DNA from: Agreia pratensis
GTDB lineage: Bacteria > Actinomycetota > Actinomycetes > Actinomycetales > Microbacteriaceae
Assembly: GCF_900177685.1 (NCBI RefSeq)
Contig: NZ_FXAY01000002.1
Coordinates: 796,307-860,306 of the forward strand
Length of the DNA: 64,000 bases
Direction: 5' to 3'
This document shows positions 41,243 to 49,616 of the stretch, piece by piece (the first letter of the stretch is position 1; every line of letters starts with the position of its first letter). The notes below the pieces were generated by a model. That model searched no databases. It saw nothing but the letters and a program-made list of their open reading frames with translations, and was not told the origin of the DNA. Both the position numbers and the translations under genes were made by a program.

Positions 41243-44200
41243 GTGTGGCGCGCCGATAAGAAACTAGATGCAGACGGAATTCCGACTGCGGCCGACGACA
41301 ACTCGTCGGCCTGGGGTCACCAGACCGCGCCTGAAAAGGCCGGTCGACCTCTCACCAACCTCTCCAGCGAAAGCCGGGTCGAGCCCAATCGAGAACGCTG
41401 GCGAGACGAACTCAGCAGGGTAGGCGGAGTATCTCCGCTCATCCACTTCGACGACTCTCCCCGCAACCGCATCGACCTGTCGGCCACCCACCCCGGAGGC
41501 CTCGCACAGTTCATCACCGGCAACGCCACGTTGCTCTCGAGCCTCATCCGCGACGAACTGGCCCTGCGCACGGCCCGTCTCGCGGCCGCCGCGATCACCG
41601 ACAAGGGCGTCGAACTGCGGAGCGTGCGCGGCATCGATGCCGTCAACCTCGGGATCGGCTTCGCCGAATGGCGACTCGAGCAAGAATCCTTCAGCGCTCC
41701 CGTGCTGCTGCGCCCTGTTTCTGTGCGCCGCTACGGACGAGACTTCGAGCTCAAGCTGCGCGGCGGCCCCACGGTCAACCCCGAGCTCGTTCGCGCCCTG
41801 TCCGAGCAGTTCCAGATCGAACTCGATGCCGACGCCCTCGTGGCGCTCGCGGTCAACAACGGCGTGTTCAAGCCGCAGCCCGTCATCGACCAGCTGCGCG
41901 GCCTCACCTCGCAGCTCGCGTGGTTCAGCGTCAGCCCCCGGCTCGCCGTCTCGACGTTCGCCGACGTGAGCCACGCGCTGGTCGACGACGCCGTCGACCT
42001 CGCGCATCCGGTTCTCGACGCGCTCGCGGGCAACGTCACCGCCCGGCGCGGTGTGCAAGACGGCTACCACCCGGTCGACGCGACGCCGCAAGACCAGCGC
42101 CCGCCGTCGACCGACACGCTCTTGCTCGACGCCGACCCCGAACAAGAGAACGTCATCGCGCAGATCGGCGCGGGTAACTCGCTCGTCGTCAAGACTCTGC
42201 CTGGAACGGGCGGCACCCAGACCATCGTCAACGCCGTCGGTGCCCTCATCGCGCAGAACAAGCGCGTTCTCGTCGTGAGCCCTCGCCGTCTCAGCCTGCG
42301 CGGCATCGCCCGTCGCCTCACCGATGTCGGACTGCCCGGCGTCGCCGTGTCACCGCGCACGCTTCGCCGTGATCTGATCCAGTCGATCGGTCGCAATGAG
42401 AAGGCACGGCAGCCTCATGTCGCCGATGTCGACGAGGCCCTGGTGCGCCTTCGCGGCGTGCTTCTCGACTACCGCAGTTCGCTCGGCCGGGTCGACCCCG
42501 TGCTCAAGGTCTCGGTTCTGGATGCGCTTCGCGAACTCGCTCGCCTCGAACTGCTCCAGACGCCTCCCTCCACGAAGGCCCGACTCGACCGTCATGCTCT
42601 CGAAGGCCTGGCCTCTGGCCGCGTTCAGGCAGCGAAGACCCTGAGCAAAGCTGCAGCCCTGGGCGAATTCCGCTACGGGCCCGACGATTCGCCCTGGTAC
42701 GGCGCCGCGTTCGCATCGTCCGACGATGCTCACAGCGCCCACCAGCTCGCCAAGAAGCTGCACAAGTCCGATCTCCCCACGCTGCTCTCCGGCGCCTGGG
42801 AACTGATCGGCCAGACCCGCATGCGGCCCTTCGCCACGCTCACGGAGCTCGGCGTCTATCTGCGTCTCCTGCTCGATCTGCGCGAGACGCTCGACAAGTT
42901 CCTTCCGGTCGTGTTCGACCGCCCGCTGACCGAGTTGATCGCGGCGACGTCTAACCGTCGCGATTCGCCGCAGCTCTCGTCGACGAGCCGACGTCGCCTG
43001 CGCGGCCTGGCGCGCGAGTACGTGCGACCCGGTGTGCACATCGGAGACCTCAATGAGTCTCTCAAGCACATTCAGCAGCAGCGCACCCTCTGGTACCGCT
43101 TCGCGGCTGCGGGGATCCCGCCGGAAATCCCCATCGGCATTGCCGACGTGCAGGTCGCCTACCAGCGGGTCACCGAAGACTTGGCTCAGCTCGACGTGCC
43201 GCTGGGCACCGTGGGCACGGCCAGGCAGCTCACGAGCCTTCCCATCGACGAGCTCGTATCGATGGTCGAAGGGCTCGCCGCAGACTCCGAGGTTCTCGCC
43301 AATCTGCAGGAGCGCACGGCGCTTCTCGACACGCTTCGCGAGCACTCGCTCGACCCGCTGCTGACCGATCTCTCGCAGCGGCATGTGCCCGAGAGCGCTG
43401 TGGCCGATGAGCTCGAGCTCGCCTGGTGGCAGTCGGTCCTCGAGCTCATGCTCGCCAACGACAGGGCCCTGCTCGGCGCGAACACCTCGGTGCTCGATCG
43501 ACTCGAGGCAGACTTCAGGCTGGTCGACGAGGCACACGCCTCGGCGAGCGGCGCCCTCCTGGCCTGGCAGCTCGCCGAGACATGGAGCGTCGGGCTGGTC
43601 GACTACCCGGAAGAGGCCGCGGCTCTCAAGAAGACCCTGCGCACCGAGGGCGTCGACGCACAGGCGTTGCACGAAGCGGCTCCCCATCTGGGCCGCGTTC
43701 TCGCTCCCGTCTGGCTCGCGTCTCCCTACGAGATCGCAGAGATCTCCGACTCACTGCACTTCGACACGGTCATCCTGGTCGACGCCGGGGCGACCACCCT
43801 GGCAGAGAACGTCGGAGCCATCCGACGCGGACGCCAGGTTGTGGCATTCGGCGACCCGGTCACGCAGACCCCGTCGCGCTTCGACATCGCCATCGCGGCG
43901 ACGCCCGAGTCGGCGAACCGGGCTCAGGCCGAGCAGTCCGTCGAAGAGCTGCATGCGGAGTCCGCGCTGGCCCGTCTGGCTGAACTCGTTCCGACGCTTC
44001 CTCTCACACGCAGCTACCGGGCGGGCGGCGAAGACCTGGCAGAGCTGGTGAACCACCGCTTCTACGGAGGAAAGATCGATTCTCTGCCCTGGGCGGGAAC
44101 CTTCCTGGGTCATGGCAGCCTCGCTCTGCACTATGTCGAGGGTCGCGGCGGTATGCCCGATGCCGAAACCGGAGCGGTCGAGAGCGTCGACGACGAGGTC

Positions 44201-45031
44201 GATCGGGTCGTCGCGCTGGTGCTCGACCACGCCATCAACTACGCCGGCGAATCGCTGATGGTCATCACAGCCAGTCCGCGTCACGCGGTGCGCGTGCAGC
44301 AGGCGGTTCTCTCTGCCTTCGCCAAGCGCAGCGATCTGAGCGACTTCATTCTCAAAGACCGGGCCGAGCCGTTCATGGTCGCCACTCTCGACCAGTCGGT
44401 CGCGCAGAGTCGGGACCGTGTGATCTTCTCGGTCGGCTACGGCAAGACCACGCACGGCCGGGTGCTCACGAACTTCGGAGCCCTGGGCCGCCCGGGTGGA
44501 GAACGCCTGCTCGCCGTCGGCATGACCCGTGCTCGCCGTTCCATGGACATCGTCAGCTGCTTCCACCCGCATGACATCGACGAGGAGCGCATGGCCCACG
44601 GCATCGTGGCACTGCGACAGATTCTCACCGAGGTCGAATCCGGGCCTACGCCTGACACGTTCTCGAGTCCCGGCGATGCACTGCTGATCGACCTGGCCCG
44701 ACGGCTCGGGTCACGCGGGCTCGACGTGGCTTTCGAGCACCGCGGCAAGCTCACGCTCGTGGCTTCGCACGACGGACGGGCCATCGCCATCGAGACCGAC
44801 TCCGTGGTGCACGCCACGAGCCTGCGCGAGTCTCTTCGTCTGCGTCCCGACATGCTTCGGCGCCTGGGGTGGCACTACCTGAGGGTGCACAGCTTCGAAC
44901 TGTTCAGTGATCCCGAGGCCGTCGCCTCGCGCATCGCCCAGATCATCGGAGTGCGTGAGCTCAAAGCTGTAGACCGGCAGCCGATGTCGCCCAGCACCGA
45001 CGAGACGGCTCCGCTTCCGTTCTCGAGATAG
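41243..45031 (+). CDS. Large SF1-helicase-like protein with degenerate ATPase motifs, 1262 aa
   Basis: The architecture resembles DNA2/UPF1-like SF1 helicases of the DUF4011 kind. There is an N-terminal domain (70-290; IDLSATHPGGLAQFITGNAT), then the motif I position SLVVKTLPGTGGTQTIVN (312-329), the motif II position TVILVDAGATTLAEN (~847), motif III VVAFGDPVTQTPSRF, motif IV LPLTRSYRAGGEDLAEL and motif VI LLAVGMTRARRSMDIVS. A C-terminal REase-like segment follows (LLIDLARRLGSRGLDVAFEH, RAIAIETDSVV, LRRLGWHYLRVHS). Residue 324 is Gly (codon GGC 42212-42214) where Walker A needs Lys, and the DE box is DAG, so ATP hydrolysis is unlikely. TAAGGT (41231-41236) lies 6 nt before the GTG start, implying a leaderless mRNA. 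Function unknown. Confidence 0.8.
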   Translation: MWRADKKLDADGIPTAADDNSSAWGHQTAPEKAGRPLTNLSSESRVEPNRERWRDELSRVGGVSPLIHFDDSPRNRIDLSATHPGGLAQFITGNATLLSSLIRDELALRTARLAAAAITDKGVELRSVRGIDAVNLGIGFAEWRLEQESFSAPVLLRPVSVRRYGRDFELKLRGGPTVNPELVRALSEQFQIELDADALVALAVNNGVFKPQPVIDQLRGLTSQLAWFSVSPRLAVSTFADVSHALVDDAVDLAHPVLDALAGNVTARRGVQDGYHPVDATPQDQRPPSTDTLLLDADPEQENVIAQIGAGNSLVVKTLPGTGGTQTIVNAVGALIAQNKRVLVVSPRRLSLRGIARRLTDVGLPGVAVSPRTLRRDLIQSIGRNEKARQPHVADVDEALVRLRGVLLDYRSSLGRVDPVLKVSVLDALRELARLELLQTPPSTKARLDRHALEGLASGRVQAAKTLSKAAALGEFRYGPDDSPWYGAAFASSDDAHSAHQLAKKLHKSDLPTLLSGAWELIGQTRMRPFATLTELGVYLRLLLDLRETLDKFLPVVFDRPLTELIAATSNRRDSPQLSSTSRRRLRGLAREYVRPGVHIGDLNESLKHIQQQRTLWYRFAAAGIPPEIPIGIADVQVAYQRVTEDLAQLDVPLGTVGTARQLTSLPIDELVSMVEGLAADSEVLANLQERTALLDTLREHSLDPLLTDLSQRHVPESAVADELELAWWQSVLELMLANDRALLGANTSVLDRLEADFRLVDEAHASASGALLAWQLAETWSVGLVDYPEEAAALKKTLRTEGVDAQALHEAAPHLGRVLAPVWLASPYEIAEISDSLHFDTVILVDAGATTLAENVGAIRRGRQVVAFGDPVTQTPSRFDIAIAATPESANRAQAEQSVEELHAESALARLAELVPTLPLTRSYRAGGEDLAELVNHRFYGGKIDSLPWAGTFLGHGSLALHYVEGRGGMPDAETGAVESVDDEVDRVVALVLDHAINYAGESLMVITASPRHAVRVQQAVLSAFAKRSDLSDFILKDRAEPFMVATLDQSVAQSRDRVIFSVGYGKTTHGRVLTNFGALGRPGGERLLAVGMTRARRSMDIVSCFHPHDIDEERMAHGIVALRQILTEVESGPTPDTFSSPGDALLIDLARRLGSRGLDVAFEHRGKLTLVASHDGRAIAIETDSVVHATSLRESLRLRPDMLRRLGWHYLRVHSFELFSDPEAVASRIAQIIGVRELKAVDRQPMSPSTDETAPLPFSR

Positions 45032-45037
45032 GCTCCC

Positions 45038-45280
45038 GTGGTGCCGAAAGAGACGAACGACGCCGATTCCGCGCTGCCCGAGCTCACGGTTCGCCGAACC
45101 GGGCGTCGTCGGGTTACGACGGATGCCGTGGCCGGCTCAGACCCGGAACCCCAGCGAGCCGACGGCTCGGCCGTAGAGAAGGCCGACGAAGACACGGACG
45201 CCTCGTGGGGCGACCCTTCGCCGCGCGGCAGCGACAAGAACGACGACAGGCTGAAGCTCGAGAAGCCGCCGCACTGGTGA
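45038..45280 (+). CDS. Small disordered hypothetical protein, 80 aa
   Basis: GTG 45038 (or GTG 45041) is 6 nt after the pseudo-helicase stop. The charged, Asp/Ser/Pro-rich sequence ends NDDRLKLEKPPHW. I recognise this NDDRL..KPPHW ending as recurring in small actinobacterial proteins, which supports a real gene. It is probably intrinsically disordered and co-transcribed with the helicase-like gene. Function unknown. Confidence 0.6.
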   Translation: MVPKETNDADSALPELTVRRTGRRRVTTDAVAGSDPEPQRADGSAVEKADEDTDASWGDPSPRGSDKNDDRLKLEKPPHW

Positions 45281-45302
45281 GTGCGACGCCAGTCTAGAAG
45301 CC

Positions 45303-45734
45303 TCAGGCGTCGGGGGTAGTGCCTGACGACGACGCCTGCTGCTTGGCCAGCAGGTCGCGGATCTCGGTGAGCAGCTCCGCCTCGCTCGGGGGAGAGGTGA
45401 CCGCGTCGTCGGGCGTCGGCTGCTGCTTCTTGATGAAGGCCACCTTCTTGAGGTGGTTGATCGGCAGCACGAACACGAAGTAGACGACCACTGCGACGAT
45501 CAGGAACTTGATGACCGCGGCGAGCACGGTGCCGAGCTGGATCGCGCTGTCTCCGATCGGAATCGGAAGCGCGCCCACGAGATCTTCCGCATGGAATGCT
45601 GCCGCGATGATCGGATTGAACACGTTCTCGACAATCGAGTTGACGACGGCGGTGAACGCTGCTCCGATCACCACGGCGACAGCCAGATCGATGACGTTTC
45701 CGCGGAGAACGAACTCCTTGAATCCCTTGAGCAT
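45303..45734 (-). CDS. mscL: Large-conductance mechanosensitive channel
   Basis: 143 aa. MLKGFKEFVLRGNVIDLAVA, VVIGAAFTAVVNSIVENVFN and the second span LAAVIKFLIVAVVVYFVFVL, followed by INHLKK, are the MscL pore helices. The C-terminal cytoplasmic helix is ELLTEIRDLLAKQQ. It forms a homopentameric channel that opens under membrane tension to release solutes on osmotic down-shock. It is 18 bases downstream of the FmdB-type gene on the same strand and probably in one transcript with it. Confidence 0.96.
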   Translation of the reverse strand: MLKGFKEFVLRGNVIDLAVAVVIGAAFTAVVNSIVENVFNPIIAAAFHAEDLVGALPIPIGDSAIQLGTVLAAVIKFLIVAVVVYFVFVLPINHLKKVAFIKKQQPTPDDAVTSPPSEAELLTEIRDLLAKQQASSSGTTPDA

Positions 45735-45752
45735 GGTGTATCCCTCGTTTCT

Positions 45753-46112
45753 CTACTTGGCTGAATTGCTGGATGCGGCCGGTGTCGACGATCCACTTGA
45801 GCTCGACGAGCCGCTCGAATTACCGGAGCTCGACGAGGTCGACGGCGCCGAGGGCGTGGATGATGACGACGAGTCGCCCGACCCACTCGCCTTGCCCGTG
45901 CTGCTCGAGCCGCTTGAGCTGCCCGATTTGTCGCCCGCGCGCGAGTCGTTGCGGTAGAAACCCGACCCATTGAAGGTTACACCGACCGCACTGAACACCT
46001 TGCGAAGCTTTCCGGTGCACACCGGGCACACAGTGAGCGAGTCATCGGTGAACGCCTGGTGGATGTCGAAGGCGTTGGTGCACTCGGTGCAGCGGTACGA
46101 ATAGGTGGGCAC
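45753..46112 (-). CDS. FmdB-type zinc-ribbon protein with Ser-rich tail, 119 aa
   Basis: The N-terminal zinc ribbon MPTYSYRCTECTNAFDIHQA ... LTVCPVCTGKLRKVFSAVGV has CxxC-CxxC ligands and ends in the FNGSGFYRNDSR motif typical of the FmdB regulatory-protein family. Residues ~60-119 are a low-complexity Ser/Gly/Thr tail that is probably disordered. Family members have no established mechanism. The order folate cyclo-ligase, fmdB-type, mscL is common in actinobacteria and suggests co-expression. Confidence 0.9.
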   Translation of the reverse strand: MPTYSYRCTECTNAFDIHQAFTDDSLTVCPVCTGKLRKVFSAVGVTFNGSGFYRNDSRAGDKSGSSSGSSSTGKASGSGDSSSSSTPSAPSTSSSSGNSSGSSSSSGSSTPAASSNSAK

Positions 46113-46161
46113 GGAAGAAGTCTCCTTGAAAACGATGGAACGGCGTGCCGATCGGCGCGGG

Positions 46162-46740
46162 TTAGAACGTGTGGATCTGCGTGGGGGTGACGACGCCGTC
46201 GACGGGCTGATCGTGGATCTCGCGAGGCACGCTCTCGAGCAGCTCGTCGTCGAAGATCAGCGCGTAGACGGGAGGACACTTCTGCATGCTTCCCAACGTC
46301 TTGTCAAAGTATCCCCGACCCCAGCCGAGTCTGACCCCGGAGGCGTCGACGGCTGCGGCCGGGACGATGATGAGATCGACATCGTTGATGATCATGGGGC
46401 CGAGAATCTCGCCGACGGGTTCGGGCATGCCGAACAGCCCCTCGGCCTCGGATTCGCCGTCGCCCTGGGTCCAATCGAGCAGCCCGTCCTCCCTGGCGAT
46501 GGGAAAGAGTGTGCGGATGCCGTTCGCTTGGGCCCAATTGAGGAACTCGCGGGTGTTCGGCTCGTGAGTGGCCGACAGATAGCACGAGATGAAGCTCGCA
46601 CCCGAATCTGTGACCAGCTTCTGCAGGTTACGGGTGAAGCCCTCGGTGGCGGATGCCCGCTCGACGGACGTTCGAGTTCGACGTCGCTCTCGAAGCTCGG
46701 CTCGAAGTGCACGTTTGATGTTGCTCGGGTCGGTGACCAT
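46162..46740 (-). CDS. 5-formyltetrahydrofolate cyclo-ligase, 192 aa
   Basis: It converts 5-formyl-THF to 5,10-methenyl-THF with ATP, returning storage folate to one-carbon metabolism. KRALRAELRERRRTR is the N-terminal basic ATP-site helix, FISCYLSATHEPNTREFLNW and DLIIVPAAAVDASGVRLGWG, RGYFDKTL (the GxGxGYYD-type motif) identify the family. ATG 46740 is preceded by a TAAAAT -10 element (46748-46753 on the reverse strand) at 7 nt, a leaderless layout. It is divergent from galU. Confidence 0.93.
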   Translation of the reverse strand: MVTDPSNIKRALRAELRERRRTRTSVERASATEGFTRNLQKLVTDSGASFISCYLSATHEPNTREFLNWAQANGIRTLFPIAREDGLLDWTQGDGESEAEGLFGMPEPVGEILGPMIINDVDLIIVPAAAVDASGVRLGWGRGYFDKTLGSMQKCPPVYALIFDDELLESVPREIHDQPVDGVVTPTQIHTF

Positions 46741-46825
46741 CTAAGAGATTTTAGTTGCATGGATGTATCGACCGTGTTTCGCAATCCGGCGCACCGACCT
46801 TGCGGCATTGGATAGCCTTGGCTTT

Positions 46826-47716
46826 ATGGGGACAAAGATCACAAAAGCCGTCATTCCTGCAGCCGGACTGGGAACACGCTTCCTGCCCGCCACGAAGGCA
46901 CTTCCAAAAGAAATGCTTCCGGTTGTCGACAAGCCGGCAATCCAGTACGTCGTCGAGGAGGCCGTGAAGGCCGGGCTCGACGACATCCTGGTGGTCACGG
47001 GCCGCAACAAGCACGCGCTCGCCAACCACTTCGACCGCGTCACCGAACTCGAGGCCACCCTCGAGTCGAAGGGTGACGGCAACAAGCTGCGCATGGTCAA
47101 CGAGGCCACCGCGCTTGCCGAGATGCACTACGTGCGCCAGGGCGATCCACGGGGGCTGGGTCACGCTGTGTCGCGCGCACGCATGCATGTCGGCCACCAG
47201 CCGTTCGCCGTTCTCCTCGGAGACGATCTGATCGATGCTCGCGACGAACTCCTCTCTCGAATGATCGAGGTCGCAGAAGAACGCACCGCCACTGTCGTCG
47301 CGCTCCTCGAGGTCGACCCCTCTGTGGTTCACCTGTACGGCGTCGCGTCGATCGAGACCACAGACGACGACGACGTCGTGCGGGTCACCGGAATGGTCGA
47401 GAAGCCCTCAGCAGAAGACGCGCCGTCGAACTACGCCGTCATCGGTCGCTACGTGCTGCAGCCCGAGATCTTCGACGTGCTCGAGACGACCGCGCCGGGC
47501 AAGAACAACGAGATCCAGCTCACCGATGCGCTCGAGACACTCGCAGCAGACACCTCGATCGCCGGTGGCGTCTACGGCGTGGTCTTCCGCGGCCGCCGCT
47601 ACGATACGGGTGACAAGCTCGACTACATCAAGGCCATCATCCAGCTTGCGAGCGACCGCGAAGATCTGGGAGGCGACCTGCGCCCCTGGCTCAAGGAGTA
47701 CGCCAAGGGCCTCTAG
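46826..47716 (+). CDS. galU: UTP--glucose-1-phosphate uridylyltransferase
   Basis: 296 aa, typical. KAVIPAAGLGTRFLPATKAL, PKEMLPVVDKPAIQYVVEEA (nucleotide and metal site), LLGDDLIDARDELL, VVHLYGVASIE, GMVEKPSAEDAPSNYAVIGR and PGKNNEIQLTDALETLAAD are canonical GalU blocks. It makes UDP-glucose for wall polysaccharides and glycolipids. ATG 46826 is chosen over an upstream in-frame start. TAGCCT (46813-46818) lies 7 nt before it, so the mRNA is probably leaderless. The rimJ-like and sepX genes follow in the same direction. The glp (moeA-like) gene commonly found next to galU in this locus is absent. Confidence 0.96.
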   Translation: MGTKITKAVIPAAGLGTRFLPATKALPKEMLPVVDKPAIQYVVEEAVKAGLDDILVVTGRNKHALANHFDRVTELEATLESKGDGNKLRMVNEATALAEMHYVRQGDPRGLGHAVSRARMHVGHQPFAVLLGDDLIDARDELLSRMIEVAEERTATVVALLEVDPSVVHLYGVASIETTDDDDVVRVTGMVEKPSAEDAPSNYAVIGRYVLQPEIFDVLETTAPGKNNEIQLTDALETLAADTSIAGGVYGVVFRGRRYDTGDKLDYIKAIIQLASDREDLGGDLRPWLKEYAKGL

Positions 47717-47766
47717 CGGCCTCTTCAGCTTCACGACCACTTCAGAAGGAATGACTGTCACCGCCG

Positions 47767-48420
47767 ATGTTTGTTCCCACCCTGTCCGACGGACCGATCG
47801 TCATTCGCCCCATCAGGGTGCGGGATGCGCGAGCGCTCGAACGTGAGCTGATGGAGAACCGCGGCTGGCTGCGCAAGTGGGAGGCGACCAACCCGCACGG
47901 GCCGATGTCGTTCGACACGAGGGCGAGCATCCGGTCTCTGCAGAGCAACGCGCGAGCTGGCTACGGATTGCCGTTTCTGATCGAATACAACGGCGAACTG
48001 GCGGGCCAGCTGAACGTGTCGTCGATCAGCTACGGCTCCGTGTCATCGGCGAGCATCGGCTACTGGGTCTCTGAGCGGTTCGCGGGTAAGAACATCACCC
48101 CGACAGCGGTCGCCCTGGCCTCGGACTACTCGTTCTTCCAGGTCGGTCTGCACCGCATCGAGATCTGCATACGGCCAGAGAACTCACCGAGCCTTCGTGT
48201 CGTCGAGAAGCTGGGCTACCGCTACGAGGGCCTCCGTCGACGGTTCATCCACATCAACGGCGACTGGCGCGATCACTTCTGCTTCGCTCTCGTCGCCGAA
48301 GAACTCCCCGTCGGCGTGCTGGGTCGGTGGAAGAACGGCCAGGTTCCCGCCGGTGAAGGCTCCGTTCCGCTCGTCGATCGCGAGGCGGCGCAACGGGCCA
48401 TCGAGACGATTCCTCGCTGA
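47767..48420 (+). CDS. GNAT acetyltransferase, RimJ-like, 217 aa
   Basis: An acetyl-CoA-dependent N-acetyltransferase of the RimJ/RimL group: IVIRPIRVRDARALERELME, NRGWLRKWEATNP, LNVSSISYGSVSSASIGYWV, RFAGKNITPTAVALASDYSF and RIEICIRPENSPSLRVVEKL, GYRYEGLRRRFIHINGDWRD (acetyl-CoA pocket and substrate strand). The likely role is N-terminal acetylation of a ribosomal or other protein. The position between galU and sepX/glpR is conserved in actinobacteria. The start is ATG 47767. An upstream GAAGGAATG region overlaps but is out of frame. Confidence 0.9.
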   Translation: MFVPTLSDGPIVIRPIRVRDARALERELMENRGWLRKWEATNPHGPMSFDTRASIRSLQSNARAGYGLPFLIEYNGELAGQLNVSSISYGSVSSASIGYWVSERFAGKNITPTAVALASDYSFFQVGLHRIEICIRPENSPSLRVVEKLGYRYEGLRRRFIHINGDWRDHFCFALVAEELPVGVLGRWKNGQVPAGEGSVPLVDREAAQRAIETIPR

Positions 48421-48503
48421 CCCACGACGAATTGGCTTGCGGGTGTTCGCGACACACGCAGCCAGACGCCGTCAACAGGCCGTCGCTCTCATACCGTAGA
48501 GCC

Positions 48504-49394
48504 ATGACAACGGACTGGCTGGGCGGAGGCCTCATCATCGCCGTCGCAGCTGGGCTGTGGCTGATCTACTTCATGCCGACCTGGTCTCGGCGCCGAGAAT
48601 ATCTCGCGACCGAGCGCAACGCGGTGCGACTGCAGCAGACACTGCGCATCCTCGCCGAGACGAGCGAGGTTCCCGACGAGATCCGCGCATCCACGACGGC
48701 GCGCAGTGTGGCCGAGCAGCAGCGCTATCTGCGCCAGGTGTCGCAAGACGCCACGCCCGTGGCCGTGCTCATCGCTGCCCGTATCAAGCGTTCGCGGGCC
48801 GTGACCAGCGCGATCTTCCTGCTCTCGGTGACGGTGGCCCTCCTCGCGGGGTTCCAGATCACCCTCGCCGGTGCATGGGTCGTCGTCGCCATTGGAGCCT
48901 CTGTCGCCTCCCTCTGCGTCGTCATGCTGGGCAAGCTCGCTCAAGCGGGACGCAGTCTCCGCCTCCCCGCTCCTCGCCTCACCGTGCACGACCAGACTCT
49001 CGTCGACCACGGGGGATCGTTCCTCGAGGCCGAGCCGGTGCCGGTCGTCGAGCCCGTCGTTCCGAGCGAGTGGACACCGATCCCGCTTCCCAAGCCCCTC
49101 TACGCCGCACGCGTCGCTGCGCCGGGCCTCGCGACCGCGTTGCCCTCGGTGGCTCGTGAGGTGTCGCTCGAGATCGAGGCCGATCTCCGTCGGGCCGCAT
49201 CGGATGCCGAAAACGCGCTGCGCGCCGCGGCTTCCGCCGGGCCCGCAGTGGCGCCCATCGAGCTTCCGCTCGCCCCCGCCGAGCCTGTGGCGCCCCGCCC
49301 ACCCAGCCGTTTCGCATCCATGGGCATCGTCGACACCATCGACGGTTCTCGCCTCGACCTCGACGAGGTTCTCGCACGCCGCAGGGCAGGCTGA
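48504..49394 (+). CDS. Divisome-associated membrane protein SepX/GlpR-like, 296 aa
   Basis: One N-terminal membrane segment (GGGLIIAVAAGLWLIYFMPT) is followed by WSRRREYLATERNAVRLQQT, a soluble helix, and a second hydrophobic pair near 95-140 (AVTSAIFLLSVTVALLAGF). A disordered Pro/Ala-rich tail with SRFASMGIVDTIDGSRLDLD ends the protein. The N-terminal PxWSRRREYxATERNA block and the galU-rimJ neighbourhood match SepX/GlpR, the actinobacterial divisome and gephyrin-like-protein receptor. A TACCGT -10 element (48492-48497) ends 6 nt before the ATG and no Shine-Dalgarno is seen, so it is probably leaderless. It is followed by tRNA-Ala. Confidence 0.8.
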   Translation: MTTDWLGGGLIIAVAAGLWLIYFMPTWSRRREYLATERNAVRLQQTLRILAETSEVPDEIRASTTARSVAEQQRYLRQVSQDATPVAVLIAARIKRSRAVTSAIFLLSVTVALLAGFQITLAGAWVVVAIGASVASLCVVMLGKLAQAGRSLRLPAPRLTVHDQTLVDHGGSFLEAEPVPVVEPVVPSEWTPIPLPKPLYAARVAAPGLATALPSVAREVSLEIEADLRRAASDAENALRAAASAGPAVAPIELPLAPAEPVAPRPPSRFASMGIVDTIDGSRLDLDEVLARRRAG

Positions 49395-49452
49395 GCGTCT
49401 CGTCCGGTTCGGAGTCGCTGCCGCGGTCGTGATAGTCTTCCAAGGCAGTTCC

Positions 49453-49528
49453 GGGGCATTGGCGCAGTTGGTAGCGCGCTTCGTTCGCATCGAAGAGGTC
49501 AGGAGTTCGAATCTCCTATGCTCCACCA
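49453..49528 (+). tRNA. tRNA-Ala (anticodon CGC)
   Basis: Acceptor GGGGCAT/ATGCTCC with one G-U, D-arm GCGC/GCGC, anticodon stem CTTCG/CGAAG with loop TTCGCAT (anticodon CGC), T-arm AGGAG/CTCCT with TTCGAAT, and an encoded 3' CCA. 76 nt. It reads GCG. Confidence 0.95.
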
Positions 49529-49538
49529 GAACAGCACT

Positions 49539-49572
49539 GAAGAAGCCCCGGTCTTACGACCGGGGCTTCTTC
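49539..49572. terminator. Terminator after tRNA-Ala
   Basis: A perfect 15-bp stem: GAAGAAGCCCCGGTC (49539-49553) and GACCGGGGCTTCTTC (49558-49572) around TTAC. The 3' arm is T-rich at its end. It begins 10 nt after the tRNA CCA. Confidence 0.88.
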
Positions 49573-49616
49573 TCTATCAGGGGGAACGACCGCATCGTCT
49601 CCGGGAGACCTTCCGC

